Below are positions 52,109-59,779 of a stretch of 64,000 nucleotides of DNA, in pieces. Where the stretch lies: positions 62,001-126,000 of the forward strand of contig NZ_JBPOFB010000007.1 of the NCBI RefSeq assembly GCF_051251565.1, given 5' to 3'. Position 1 is the first letter of the stretch. Every line of letters begins with the position of its first letter. The DNA comes from Marivita sp051251565. GTDB lineage: Bacteria > Pseudomonadota > Alphaproteobacteria > Rhodobacterales > Rhodobacteraceae. The position numbers were made by a program, and so were the translations under genes. The notes beneath the pieces were generated by a model. It did not search any database. It saw only the letters and a list, made by a program, of their open reading frames with translations, and was not told the DNA's origin.

Positions 52109-53425
52109 CTATTCCGCCGACAAGGGCCGTATCTTGAGCGCGGTGATGCGGTTGTTGTCGCGCGCCACAACCTCGAACCGGAAGCTGTGAAAGCTGAAAC
52201 ATTGGCCGATAGTGGGGATCATCTGCGCCTCGTGGATCACCAGACCGGCGACGGTGTTGGCCTCATCATCGGGCAGTGTCCAGTCAAGCTGGCGGTTCAC
52301 GTCCCGGATCGTCATGGCGCCATCAATCCAGTAATTGCCGTCCTCGTCCGCTTTGACAGGGTGATCGCCATCGGGGTCGAATTCATCGGTGATCTCGCCC
52401 ACGATTTCCTCAAGGATGTCTTCGAGCGTGATCAACCCCTGCAACGCGCCATATTCATCCACGACCAGCGCAAAATGGGTGCGGCGGCGCAGGAACTGGC
52501 GCATCTGGTCGTCCAGCGACGTGCTTTCGGGGATAAAATACGGCTTCATCGCCACTTCGGCGAATTTGAAGCTGCTCATGGCATCGGCAGGGCGTTCGCC
52601 TTCCTGCATGAACTGGTACATTGCGCGGAACAGATCCTTGGCATGGACCACGCCGATGATGTTTTCGGGATCCCCCCGGAACACTGGCAGGCGGGTGTGG
52701 TTCGATTCCAGACATTGGCGCAGGATGTCCTGCGGGTCTTTGTCGGCGTCGATCATCTCGATGCCGGACCGGTGAAGCATGATCTCTTCGACCGTGCGTT
52801 CGCTCAGATCCAGCGCGCCAAGGATGCGGTCGCGGTCTTCTTTTTCGACCACGCCTTCGGAATGGCCCAGTTGCAGCGCGCCGGCGATTTCCTCGCGCAC
52901 GGCAAGGATGTGACTGTCGGGGTCGGTCTTGACGCCGAACAGGCCCAGAACACCGCGCACCAGCACCCGAACGGCGCTGACGATGGGGGAAAACACTCTG
53001 ATCACCAGCGCAATAACTGGCGACACCCGGCTTGCGGCAGCTTCGGGATTGGTGATCGCATAGGTCTTGGGCAGAACTTCGGCAAAGACCAGAACAAGCA
53101 CGGTCATCACCAACGTGGCCAGTGCCACACCGGATTCGCCGAACGCCCGTGTGAACAGCGCCGTGGCCAGCGAGGTGGCGAGGATGTTGACAAGGTTGTT
53201 GCCCAGCAGGACCGACCCGATCAGGCGCTCATTGTCTTCGGTGATCAGCAACGCGCGGTCCGCGCCCTTGGAGCCTTTGTCGGACATGGAGCGCAGCTTG
53301 CCACGTGATGCGGCGGTCAGCGCGGTTTCAGAGCCGCTGAAGAACGCTGACAGCACGAGAAGGCCAAGAATGGCGGTGGAGGTCATCCAGAATGCGGCGT
53401 CTGCCGCTGTCGTTGCGGGTTCCAT
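52109..53425 (-). CDS. CNNM/HlyC-CorC family membrane protein with CBS pair
   Basis: The product has 438 residues. Three or four membrane helices make up the CNNM part (about 12-200, with LLVLSAFFSGSETALTAASRG). A CBS pair follows (about 210-335, LPVFRGDPENIIGVVHAKDL), then a CorC/HlyC domain (VDEYGALQGLITLEDILEEI). Family members affect magnesium or cobalt efflux. I chose the ATG at 53425; a TTG three codons upstream is possible. The stop is 38 bases from the end of the convergent dehydrogenase gene. Confidence 0.9.
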   Translation of the reverse strand: MEPATTAADAAFWMTSTAILGLLVLSAFFSGSETALTAASRGKLRSMSDKGSKGADRALLITEDNERLIGSVLLGNNLVNILATSLATALFTRAFGESGVALATLVMTVLVLVFAEVLPKTYAITNPEAAASRVSPVIALVIRVFSPIVSAVRVLVRGVLGLFGVKTDPDSHILAVREEIAGALQLGHSEGVVEKEDRDRILGALDLSERTVEEIMLHRSGIEMIDADKDPQDILRQCLESNHTRLPVFRGDPENIIGVVHAKDLFRAMYQFMQEGERPADAMSSFKFAEVAMKPYFIPESTSLDDQMRQFLRRRTHFALVVDEYGALQGLITLEDILEEIVGEITDEFDPDGDHPVKADEDGNYWIDGAMTIRDVNRQLDWTLPDDEANTVAGLVIHEAQMIPTIGQCFSFHSFRFEVVARDNNRITALKIRPLSAE

Positions 53426-53493
53426 GGGGTCCAACGTTTTGAAATGCTGACAGGGTTATGGGGGCAGGGCCCGTCGTGTTCAAGAGCCGTGGG

Positions 53494-54420
53494 TCAGTCC
53501 CGCGCCATCGGGTGGTGATCAAGCACCAGCTCTTTGAGCCGTTCTTCGAGAACATGCGTATAGATCTCGGTAGTGGACACATCCGCGTGGCCCAGAAACG
53601 TCTGGATTGCGCGCAGATCCGCGCCGTTGGCCAGCAAATGGGTCGCAAAGGCGTGCCGCAGCGTGTGCGGGGTCACTTTGGCAGGGGACACGCCACCTTC
53701 GGCCGCGAGGTCTTTGATCAGCACATAAAATGCGTGCCGCGTCAGGTGGCCGGACTTGCCGCGCGACGGAAACAGAAACGCCGACGCGGCTTTGCCGTTG
53801 GCGCGGGCGCTGTCCTCCATCTCTTCGCGGGTCTTGAGCCAGTCGCGTAGGGCGGCGCGGGCCGGGGGGGACAGCGGTACCATGCGTTCCTTGCCGCCTT
53901 TGCCCCGGATCAGCAGCATGCGCGGATCGCCCTTGGCCGAGGACAGGGGCAAAGACACCAGTTCAGTCACGCGCATGCCGGTGGCGTAAAGAAGCTGCAT
54001 CAGACAGGTGTTGCGTTCCTTCTCGGCAGGGCTGCGGCCATGCGCAATGGCGGCATCAAGCAGGCGGTCCACCTCTTCGATCGAGAGCGTCTTGGGCAGG
54101 CGCTTGTCGCGCCCCGGACCACTGATCTGCACTGCCGGATTGTCGGTGCGGAACCCTTCCTCAAAGCAAAAGCGATAAAGTTGTTTGATTGCGGACAGCC
54201 GTCGCGCGCGGGTGGACTTGGCCAAGCCCTGCGCGTCGCAATAGACAAGGTAGTCTTCGACATCCGCCTTTTGCGCCGCTGGCAAGGACGATCCGCGCGC
54301 GCGCAGCCAGCCGGTGAAATCCGACAGATCGCGGGCATAGGCGAGTTGCGTGTTCGTCGCCGCCCCGCGTTCGGCGGCCTGAGCATCCAGAAACGCCGAA
54401 ATCCAGTGCCGGTCGTTCAT
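53494..54420 (-). CDS. xerD: Tyrosine recombinase XerD
   Basis: The product has 308 residues. Catalytic residues of the XerC/D family are visible: Arg in ATGMRVTEL, Lys in RGKGGKERMVPL, HTLRHAFATHLL, and the LGHADVSTTEIYTHV ending with the nucleophilic Tyr. The N-terminal SAM-like core-binding domain is at about 5-90. This is the chromosomal dimer resolution recombinase, not a phage integrase, as shown by its order with housekeeping genes. Its start overlaps the upstream 518-residue gene by four bases (ATGA). Confidence 0.92.
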   Translation of the reverse strand: MNDRHWISAFLDAQAAERGAATNTQLAYARDLSDFTGWLRARGSSLPAAQKADVEDYLVYCDAQGLAKSTRARRLSAIKQLYRFCFEEGFRTDNPAVQISGPGRDKRLPKTLSIEEVDRLLDAAIAHGRSPAEKERNTCLMQLLYATGMRVTELVSLPLSSAKGDPRMLLIRGKGGKERMVPLSPPARAALRDWLKTREEMEDSARANGKAASAFLFPSRGKSGHLTRHAFYVLIKDLAAEGGVSPAKVTPHTLRHAFATHLLANGADLRAIQTFLGHADVSTTEIYTHVLEERLKELVLDHHPMARD

Positions 54421-55973
54421 CGTCGCGCGCCTTCCATGTCAAGGATCGCAAGTTGCAGCGCCGCGCGGCGGGCGGTGTCCTCTAGCCCGAAGGCCCGAAA
54501 GGTGTGCAAGGCTTCGGTGACATCGGCATCATTGCCGCTGGCCCCGGTTTCGAACCGCTGGATGGCAATCAGCAAGGCTTCGCCCAACCGGTTCTGGCCG
54601 GGAAGCGCCGTCAGATCCTCGGGCGCGCGGACCGTGCCGGTCCAGGCCAACGCAAGCGCTTCGCCATGCGGCACATCAGAGGGGGGGCTGGTCGGCGACT
54701 GGCCCAACGCGATGGCCGAGAGGAACGCCAGACGTGGGTCAGCGCTTGTCGTCAAGGCGTGGGCGGCGGTTTCGTAATCATTCGACAAAAGCCCCGAAAT
54801 ATGCGCGATCTCCTGCGCGCGGGTGGACAGGGGCAAGTCTTGCAGGCGGATGGCAAAAAGGTTCGAGAAGGGCACCAAAAGGCCCGCGCTGCGCATTTGC
54901 GGCCAGACCTTTTCGAGCGAGGACGACACCGCCCCCGGATCGCCGGTGTTCAGCGCGGTTTCGAACCGTTGCAGTGCTTCGACGCGGTCCCAGATGCCGC
55001 CGGACGCGGCGCGCATCTGTTCGGTGTAGACGCCCAAAAGCTGGTTGCCGTCGATCGCTCCTGCGCGGGCCAGCCGTTCAGCGGCTTGCAATTGCGCCCG
55101 CCACCCCGAATCGCCCGTCACTTCGACCACTGCAAAGGGCAGGGGCAACGGGGTTGTCGGCAGCGCTTCGCCGATGGCTTCGAACAGGCGGAATTGTAGC
55201 GGCGTCGGGCGCACGGGGGGGCGCAGCGGTGTTGTCGTTTCGCTATACTCGGGATCAAGGAACCGCAGCAGGAGTTCGGTGTCGAGATCGGACAATTGGC
55301 CCAGCGTTGTGGCGGTTTGATAGACCGTCATTGCGCGCGGGAAATCGCCGCTGCGGGTGGCGCACCAGATCCGGGTAGGCAGATCGCGGCTCAGATTGGG
55401 GCTGTCGGCAAGCATCATGCACAGCGCCTCGTCCGAGCCGGTGAGCAGGGCAAGATCAAAGGCGCGATCAAACAGGTCGGGTGTCAGGGGGCTGACCCGT
55501 TCCAGCATGGCTTCGGCCGGGGCGACCAGACCGTGATGGTACAACACGTCGATCCGGGTGCGGAGGAATGCATCGCCTGTGCTGATCGAGGGTGTTTCGG
55601 CTTCGGCCAGAAGCAAGGTATGCAAGAGCATATCCAGTGCCGGAACCGACGGGCTGCGCATTTGTAACGCGTCAAGGGCTGCGATCAGGTCGGTGTCGCG
55701 GCTGCCTTGCCAAAGCGTGGGCGGTAGGCCTGTGACCGAAGTCGGCAGCAAGCCAACGCCCCCCGCGCTTGGCGCGTCCAAGGATTGGACCTCAATGTCG
55801 GGGACACGGACGCTTTGGGCGATCGGTGTGTCGGCTGCTGCGGGCGGGGCCATGATCACAGGCGGCGCGTTGCGCTGCACCGCAAGCCAATCAATCGCCG
55901 ACAGCGGTTGTTCCTGCGCCCAGACCGGCAGTGCCCAAAAGGCAAAAGGGATAAGGAGGGGCTTAATCTGCAT
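54417..55973 (-). CDS. Exported helical protein of unknown function, 518 residues
   Basis: The product has a signal peptide (1-19, ending PVWAQ). The mature part is Ala/Leu-rich and mostly helical, with repeated pairs of helices (GDAFLRTRIDVLYHHGLVAP, AMLERVSPLTPDLFDRAFDL, and similar) that suggest a TPR- or HEAT-like solenoid. No catalytic motif is seen. It is encoded between a small membrane protein and xerD with overlapping starts and stops. Genes of this kind are a regular upstream partner of xerD in Rhodobacteraceae, from memory and not tested. It is probably periplasmic. Confidence 0.65.
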   Translation of the reverse strand: MQIKPLLIPFAFWALPVWAQEQPLSAIDWLAVQRNAPPVIMAPPAAADTPIAQSVRVPDIEVQSLDAPSAGGVGLLPTSVTGLPPTLWQGSRDTDLIAALDALQMRSPSVPALDMLLHTLLLAEAETPSISTGDAFLRTRIDVLYHHGLVAPAEAMLERVSPLTPDLFDRAFDLALLTGSDEALCMMLADSPNLSRDLPTRIWCATRSGDFPRAMTVYQTATTLGQLSDLDTELLLRFLDPEYSETTTPLRPPVRPTPLQFRLFEAIGEALPTTPLPLPFAVVEVTGDSGWRAQLQAAERLARAGAIDGNQLLGVYTEQMRAASGGIWDRVEALQRFETALNTGDPGAVSSSLEKVWPQMRSAGLLVPFSNLFAIRLQDLPLSTRAQEIAHISGLLSNDYETAAHALTTSADPRLAFLSAIALGQSPTSPPSDVPHGEALALAWTGTVRAPEDLTALPGQNRLGEALLIAIQRFETGASGNDADVTEALHTFRAFGLEDTARRAALQLAILDMEGARR

Positions 55974-56112
55974 CCAGCGTCACAGGCTTTCTGACTTCTG
56001 TTTGCGGCGGTGAAAAATCAGCACCGAAGAACGGCCCGATATAGGCATAGGCCACCAGTGCCACTGCACCGATGATGAAAAGATAGATCAGTCCTCTTGC
56101 TATGCGCCCCAT
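55963..56112 (-). CDS. Small membrane protein, 49 residues
   Basis: Starting MGRIARGLIYLFIIGAVALV, it has one membrane helix (about 8-30) with a basic N-terminus, followed by a short charged tail ending VTLDAD. Its stop overlaps the start of the 518-residue gene by 11 bases, and the coding pattern fits. It was missed by simple length filters. A second look at the ribosome-binding site finds only weak AGGATCGTC before the ATG. Confidence 0.6.
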   Translation of the reverse strand: MGRIARGLIYLFIIGAVALVAYAYIGPFFGADFSPPQTEVRKPVTLDAD

Positions 56113-56232
56113 GACGATCCTTGCCCTGCCTTGTTGATTTTTTCCAAGTTATAACTGGCCTTTTCCCCAAGATCACGTCATTCAACCACCGTTGACAAAA
56201 AATTGGCGGCACTTGGCCGAGATACAAGGGCT

Positions 56233-56793
56233 ATGTCAGACACAATGCAGGCAAGACTGAAGAAAACGGTGGTGCTGGTGGGCATGATGGGTGCCGGGAA
56301 AACCGCTGTTGGCAAGGCACTTGCCATAGCGCTGGATGCGCCCTTCCTTGATTCGGATGCCGAGATTGAGAAGGCAGCCAACATGACGATCCCCGAAATC
56401 TTTGAGCGCGACGGTGAGCCGTTTTTCCGCCTCAAGGAACGTCAGGTGATCTCGAGGCTTCTTGAAAAAGAGCGCGGCATTCTGTCGACGGGTGGCGGCG
56501 CTTATATGGCCGCAGCCAACCGGGACATCATTTCGGAAAAGGGCGTGGCGGTGTGGCTGAATGCCGATCTGGACCTGCTCTGGAGTCGTGTCCGGCATAA
56601 AGATACGCGGCCTTTGCTGCGGGTGCCAGAGCCGCTGGCGGCCTTGACCCGGCTTTATGAAGAACGAGTGCCGGTCTACGCCATGGCGGATCTGACCGTG
56701 CCGTCGGACCCCGGTATCTCAATCGATGATATGGCGATGCGGGTGATTGAGGCTCTCAAGACGCGCCCGGATGTTCTGGAGGTTCAAGGGTGA
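56233..56793 (+). CDS. aroK: Shikimate kinase
   Basis: The product has 186 residues. The Walker A is GMMGAGKTAVGKALA, followed by FLDSDAEIEKAANMTIPEIF and GEPFFRLKERQVI with the shikimate-binding residues, and STGGGAYM. It phosphorylates shikimate in aromatic amino-acid synthesis. I chose the ATG at 56233, behind ACAAGGG; a start ten codons upstream (TTG) and one four codons downstream (ATG) are both possible. TTGACA at 56192-56197 may be a promoter -35, but no matching -10 at normal distance is seen. aroB overlaps its end by four bases (GTGA). Confidence 0.94.
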   Translation: MSDTMQARLKKTVVLVGMMGAGKTAVGKALAIALDAPFLDSDAEIEKAANMTIPEIFERDGEPFFRLKERQVISRLLEKERGILSTGGGAYMAAANRDIISEKGVAVWLNADLDLLWSRVRHKDTRPLLRVPEPLAALTRLYEERVPVYAMADLTVPSDPGISIDDMAMRVIEALKTRPDVLEVQG

Positions 56794-57902
56794 TCGAAAC
56801 CGTTCATGTTCCGCTTGAGGGCCGCGCCTATGACGTGCGGATTGCACCCGACCTTTTGACCAGCGCCGGGGCCGAGATCGCCCCGTTTCTGGCGCGCCCA
56901 AGGGTGGCGATTGTCACTGACGCGCATGTTGCCGAACTGCATCTGGGGTCTCTCGAAGTGGCGTTGGCTGCGCAGGGCATCGCATCTGTCAGCCTGACAT
57001 TGCCAGCCGGCGAATCCACCAAAGGGTGGCCACAGTTCGAACGCACCGTGGAATGGCTGCTTGAGCAAAAGGTCGAACGCCGCGACGTGGTTGTGGCGCT
57101 TGGTGGCGGCGTGATCGGCGATCTTGTTGGCTTTGCGGCAGCGGTGCTGCGCCGGGGCGTGCGGTTCGTGCAGATCCCCACATCGCTTTTGGCGCAGGTG
57201 GACAGTTCGGTGGGCGGCAAGACCGGCATCAACGCGCCGCAGGGCAAGAACCTGATCGGGGCCTTTCACCAGCCTGCACTGGTGCTGGCCGATATTTCTG
57301 TGCTGCACTCCTTGCCCGAGCGTGATTTCCTTGCTGGCTATGGCGAGGTGGTCAAATACGGATTGCTGGGGGATGCGGCGTTCTTTGACTGGCAAGACAA
57401 GAACGCGGCTCGGATCACCGCCCGTGACCCCGATGCGCTGGCCTATGCGGTCAAACGATCCGTTGAAATGAAGGCCGATATCGTGGTGCGCGACGAGACG
57501 GAGCAGGGCGACCGCGCGCTGTTGAACCTTGGCCACACGTTTTGTCACGCGCTTGAGGCAGCGACGGGTTATTCGGACCGTCTTTTGCACGGTGAAGGAG
57601 TCGCCATCGGGTGCGCGCTTGCGTTCGAGCTGTCATCGCGCCTTGGTTTATGTGCCCAGGAAGAGCCAAGCCGCGTGCGGCAGATACTGCATGCGATGGG
57701 CATGAAGGTCACGTTGGCAGATATAGAGGGCGATTTACCGGATGCGGCGGCATTGCTAAACCTGATGGGTCAAGACAAGAAGGTGATCGACGGTCAGCTG
57801 CGCTTTATTCTTGCGCGCGGTATCGGGGATGCGTTCGTCACGTCGGACGTGCCGTCTGAAATTGTGCTGAACCTGCTTCGGGATGCGCTGGCGGAACGAT
57901 AA
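56790..57902 (+). CDS. aroB: 3-dehydroquinate synthase
   Basis: The product has 370 residues. GGGVIGDLVGFAAAVLRRG, VQIPTSLLAQVDSSVGGKTG and INAPQGKNLIGAFHQP are the NAD- and substrate-binding signature of DHQ synthase. Zinc ligands occur in LLNLGHTFCHALE and LLHGEGVAIG. It converts DAHP to dehydroquinate. The start is GTG inside the aroK stop. A terminator begins at its stop codon. Confidence 0.96.
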   Translation: MIETVHVPLEGRAYDVRIAPDLLTSAGAEIAPFLARPRVAIVTDAHVAELHLGSLEVALAAQGIASVSLTLPAGESTKGWPQFERTVEWLLEQKVERRDVVVALGGGVIGDLVGFAAAVLRRGVRFVQIPTSLLAQVDSSVGGKTGINAPQGKNLIGAFHQPALVLADISVLHSLPERDFLAGYGEVVKYGLLGDAAFFDWQDKNAARITARDPDALAYAVKRSVEMKADIVVRDETEQGDRALLNLGHTFCHALEAATGYSDRLLHGEGVAIGCALAFELSSRLGLCAQEEPSRVRQILHAMGMKVTLADIEGDLPDAAALLNLMGQDKKVIDGQLRFILARGIGDAFVTSDVPSEIVLNLLRDALAER

Positions 57903-57929
57903 AAAAGGCGCCGCTATGGGCGCCTTTTT
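57901..57929 (+). terminator. Bidirectional terminator between aroB and ssb
   Basis: AAAAAGGCGCC and GGCGCCTTTTT pair perfectly around GCTATG. The A run on the left and T run on the right allow function on both strands. The hairpin begins within the aroB stop codon, and ssb ends 11 bases beyond it. Confidence 0.93.
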
Positions 57930-57939
57930 CTTATCTGTC

Positions 57940-58461
57940 TTAGAACGGGATTTCGTCGTCAATGTCGCGCGCAGGCGCGCGGGCTGGGCCACCGCCACCA
58001 CCGCTAGATCCGCCGTAATCGCGATCCCCGCCGTAGTCGCCGCCATAGTCGTTGCCGCCGCCTCCGCCAACATAGCCACCGCCGCCACCTCCACCGCCGC
58101 TGCCATCACTACGCCCGTCAAGCAGGGTCAGTTCGCTTCGGTATGGGCGTAGAACGACTTCGGTTGAATAGCGGTCCTGACCGGATTGGTCCTGCCATTT
58201 GCGGGTTTCAAGCTGGCCCTCGATATACACCTTGGAGCCCTTCTTGAGATATTGTTCGGCAACCCGCGCGAGCGGTTCCGAGAAAATGGCAACGCTATGC
58301 CACTCGGTCCGTTCCTTGCGTTCGCCAGTGTTTTTGTCTTTCCAATTCTCGGATGTTGCAATTCGCAGGTTGCAGACCTTTCCACCGTTCTGGAAAGTGC
58401 GCACTTCCGGATCGCGGCCAAGATTGCCGACGATGATGACCTTGTTGACTGAGCCGGCCAT
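57940..58461 (-). CDS. ssb: Single-stranded DNA-binding protein
   Basis: The product has 173 residues. The OB fold (3-110) begins MAGSVNKVIIVGNLGRDPEV and includes ATSENWKDKNTGERKERTEW. The linker is Gly-rich (about 118-160, several Gly runs with Tyr/Asp) and the tail ends DIDDEIPF, the protein-interaction tip. It works as a tetramer in replication and repair. The ATG at 58461 gives the standard N-terminus; 22 extra upstream codons are not conserved-looking. Confidence 0.95.
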   Translation of the reverse strand: MAGSVNKVIIVGNLGRDPEVRTFQNGGKVCNLRIATSENWKDKNTGERKERTEWHSVAIFSEPLARVAEQYLKKGSKVYIEGQLETRKWQDQSGQDRYSTEVVLRPYRSELTLLDGRSDGSGGGGGGGGYVGGGGGNDYGGDYGGDRDYGGSSGGGGGPARAPARDIDDEIPF

Positions 58462-58638
58462 GATACCCCCATCTTTGTTCGAATCTCTGGCGCAACGCGC
58501 CGTTGCCACGACCTTACACCAGCGCATCCCTCAGATACCATCAGCTTGTGGTTAAGAAATCATGACCAACCAAGGCTGGTGTGAACGCCAATTTCGGATT
58601 ATACAGCAGCAAGATCTCAATGTGGGACGTGAGCATTT

Positions 58639-59256
58639 ATGCGAACAGCAAGACAGAGATTTGTTGCGGTAATCAGTGTGGCCGTGATGATGAGTACAAG
58701 CGCCGTGAGCGCAGAGGTGTTGTCCTCCAAGAGCCGCATTGCGCTCTTTTCCAGCAAAACCAAGGTTTTGGACTCCCGCGCCGCGCAGCAATACAAAAGC
58801 TCGGTGCGGTTGCAGCCGCCCAAGGTGGTGACACCGACGAAATGGGGTGATGCAGGCACCGGAGACAGCGTGCCCCAGTACCGTGGCGGATATACAGGTG
58901 TCTATGCCGGTATGGCCCGCGATGCCGCGCGCCGCCATGGTATTCCCGAAGACCTGTTTTTACGCCTCGTGCAGCAGGAATCGAACTTCAATCCAAACGC
59001 CCGGTCTCACAAAGGCGCGATCGGTCTGGCGCAGTTGATGCCCGGAACGGCAAAAGACCTGCGCGTTGATCCGAATGATCCTGCCCAAAACCTTGAAGGG
59101 GGCGCGCGCTACCTCAAGGAACAGTATCGCAAGTTTGGCCAGTGGCCGCTGGCGCTTGCCGCGTATAATGCCGGGCCCGGTGCTGTTGAAAAGCACAACG
59201 GCATCCCGCCCTTCCGTGAAACGCGCAACTACGTCAAGAAAATCTGGGGCCGCTAA
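58639..59256 (+). CDS. Lytic transglycosylase, SLT domain
   Basis: The product has 205 residues with a signal peptide (1-26). The SLT domain (about 90-205) has the catalytic Glu in RLVQQESNFNPNARS, followed by GAIGLAQLMPGTAKDL and AYNAGPGAVEKHNGIPPF, the normal order of family 1 lytic transglycosylases. It cleaves peptidoglycan in the periplasm. The ATG is behind GTGAGCATTT, a weak ribosome-binding site. It is not next to a secretion or conjugation operon. Confidence 0.9.
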   Translation: MRTARQRFVAVISVAVMMSTSAVSAEVLSSKSRIALFSSKTKVLDSRAAQQYKSSVRLQPPKVVTPTKWGDAGTGDSVPQYRGGYTGVYAGMARDAARRHGIPEDLFLRLVQQESNFNPNARSHKGAIGLAQLMPGTAKDLRVDPNDPAQNLEGGARYLKEQYRKFGQWPLALAAYNAGPGAVEKHNGIPPFRETRNYVKKIWGR

Positions 59257-59508
59257 GCCGTCCCGGATTAAGACGCGTGCTCAGCAGCTTAGACTAACGC
59301 GCAGGCAGCGTGGACTTGGTGGTTTGGTCAGGATTATTGTGGGCAAAATTTACAAAAATTGCTCCAAATCTGTGCCAATGAGGTCAAATTGATGCCCCAT
59401 TTCTGCATCAAACCTACGTTCAGACAACGATGCGATTTAGCAAAATATCGCCAGTTGATAGATAGGTTTGGACCAGACGGCGTGGTCTCTTAAAGGTTGG
59501 AGAATGGT

Positions 59509-59694
59509 ATGATCAAGTTCATCAAGAGCTTTTGCCATGATGAAGACGGCGCAATCACCGTGGAATGGGTGGTTTTAACGGCTGCAGTCGTTGGCTTGGC
59601 GTTTTTGTCTTACGATCAATTGGAAGCGAGCAATGAAGTCGTGCTGGAAGCCACAGGCGAAGCCGTTGCGACAGCGGTCGATTACCTCGAATAG
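59509..59694 (+). CDS. Small Flp/type IVb pilin-like protein
   Basis: The product has 61 residues. It begins MIKFIKSFCHDEDGAITVEW and continues with a hydrophobic stretch. The G/A junction followed by Glu at +5 (AITVE) fits prepilin-peptidase cleavage of Flp/TadE-like proteins. The remaining part is short and acidic. The ATG follows TTGGAGAATGGT. No tad/cpa assembly genes are in the window. The upstream 252 bases are AT-rich and hold no other gene that I can see. Confidence 0.6.
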   Translation: MIKFIKSFCHDEDGAITVEWVVLTAAVVGLAFLSYDQLEASNEVVLEATGEAVATAVDYLE

Positions 59695-59779
59695 AAATCG
59701 CGCCATACCGTGACGGCGTCATGGGTGCCTGGGGTCAGGCATCTTGTCTGTTCATTTAAGGCTGGCGCGGATCGTTTTG

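Noticed and set aside
52100..53308. Open frame on the plus strand (402 codons) opposite the CorC gene
   Set aside because: The translation is an antisense pattern; the minus-strand CNNM, CBS and CorC motifs are convincing.
53494..54420. XerD as a sign of an integrated phage or island
   Set aside because: The protein has XerD length and motifs, and the neighbours are housekeeping genes; no phage genes or attachment repeats are seen.
58081..58102. Short tandem repeats of CCACCG-type triplets as a microsatellite
   Set aside because: They encode the glycine-rich linker of Ssb and are explained by its amino-acid composition.
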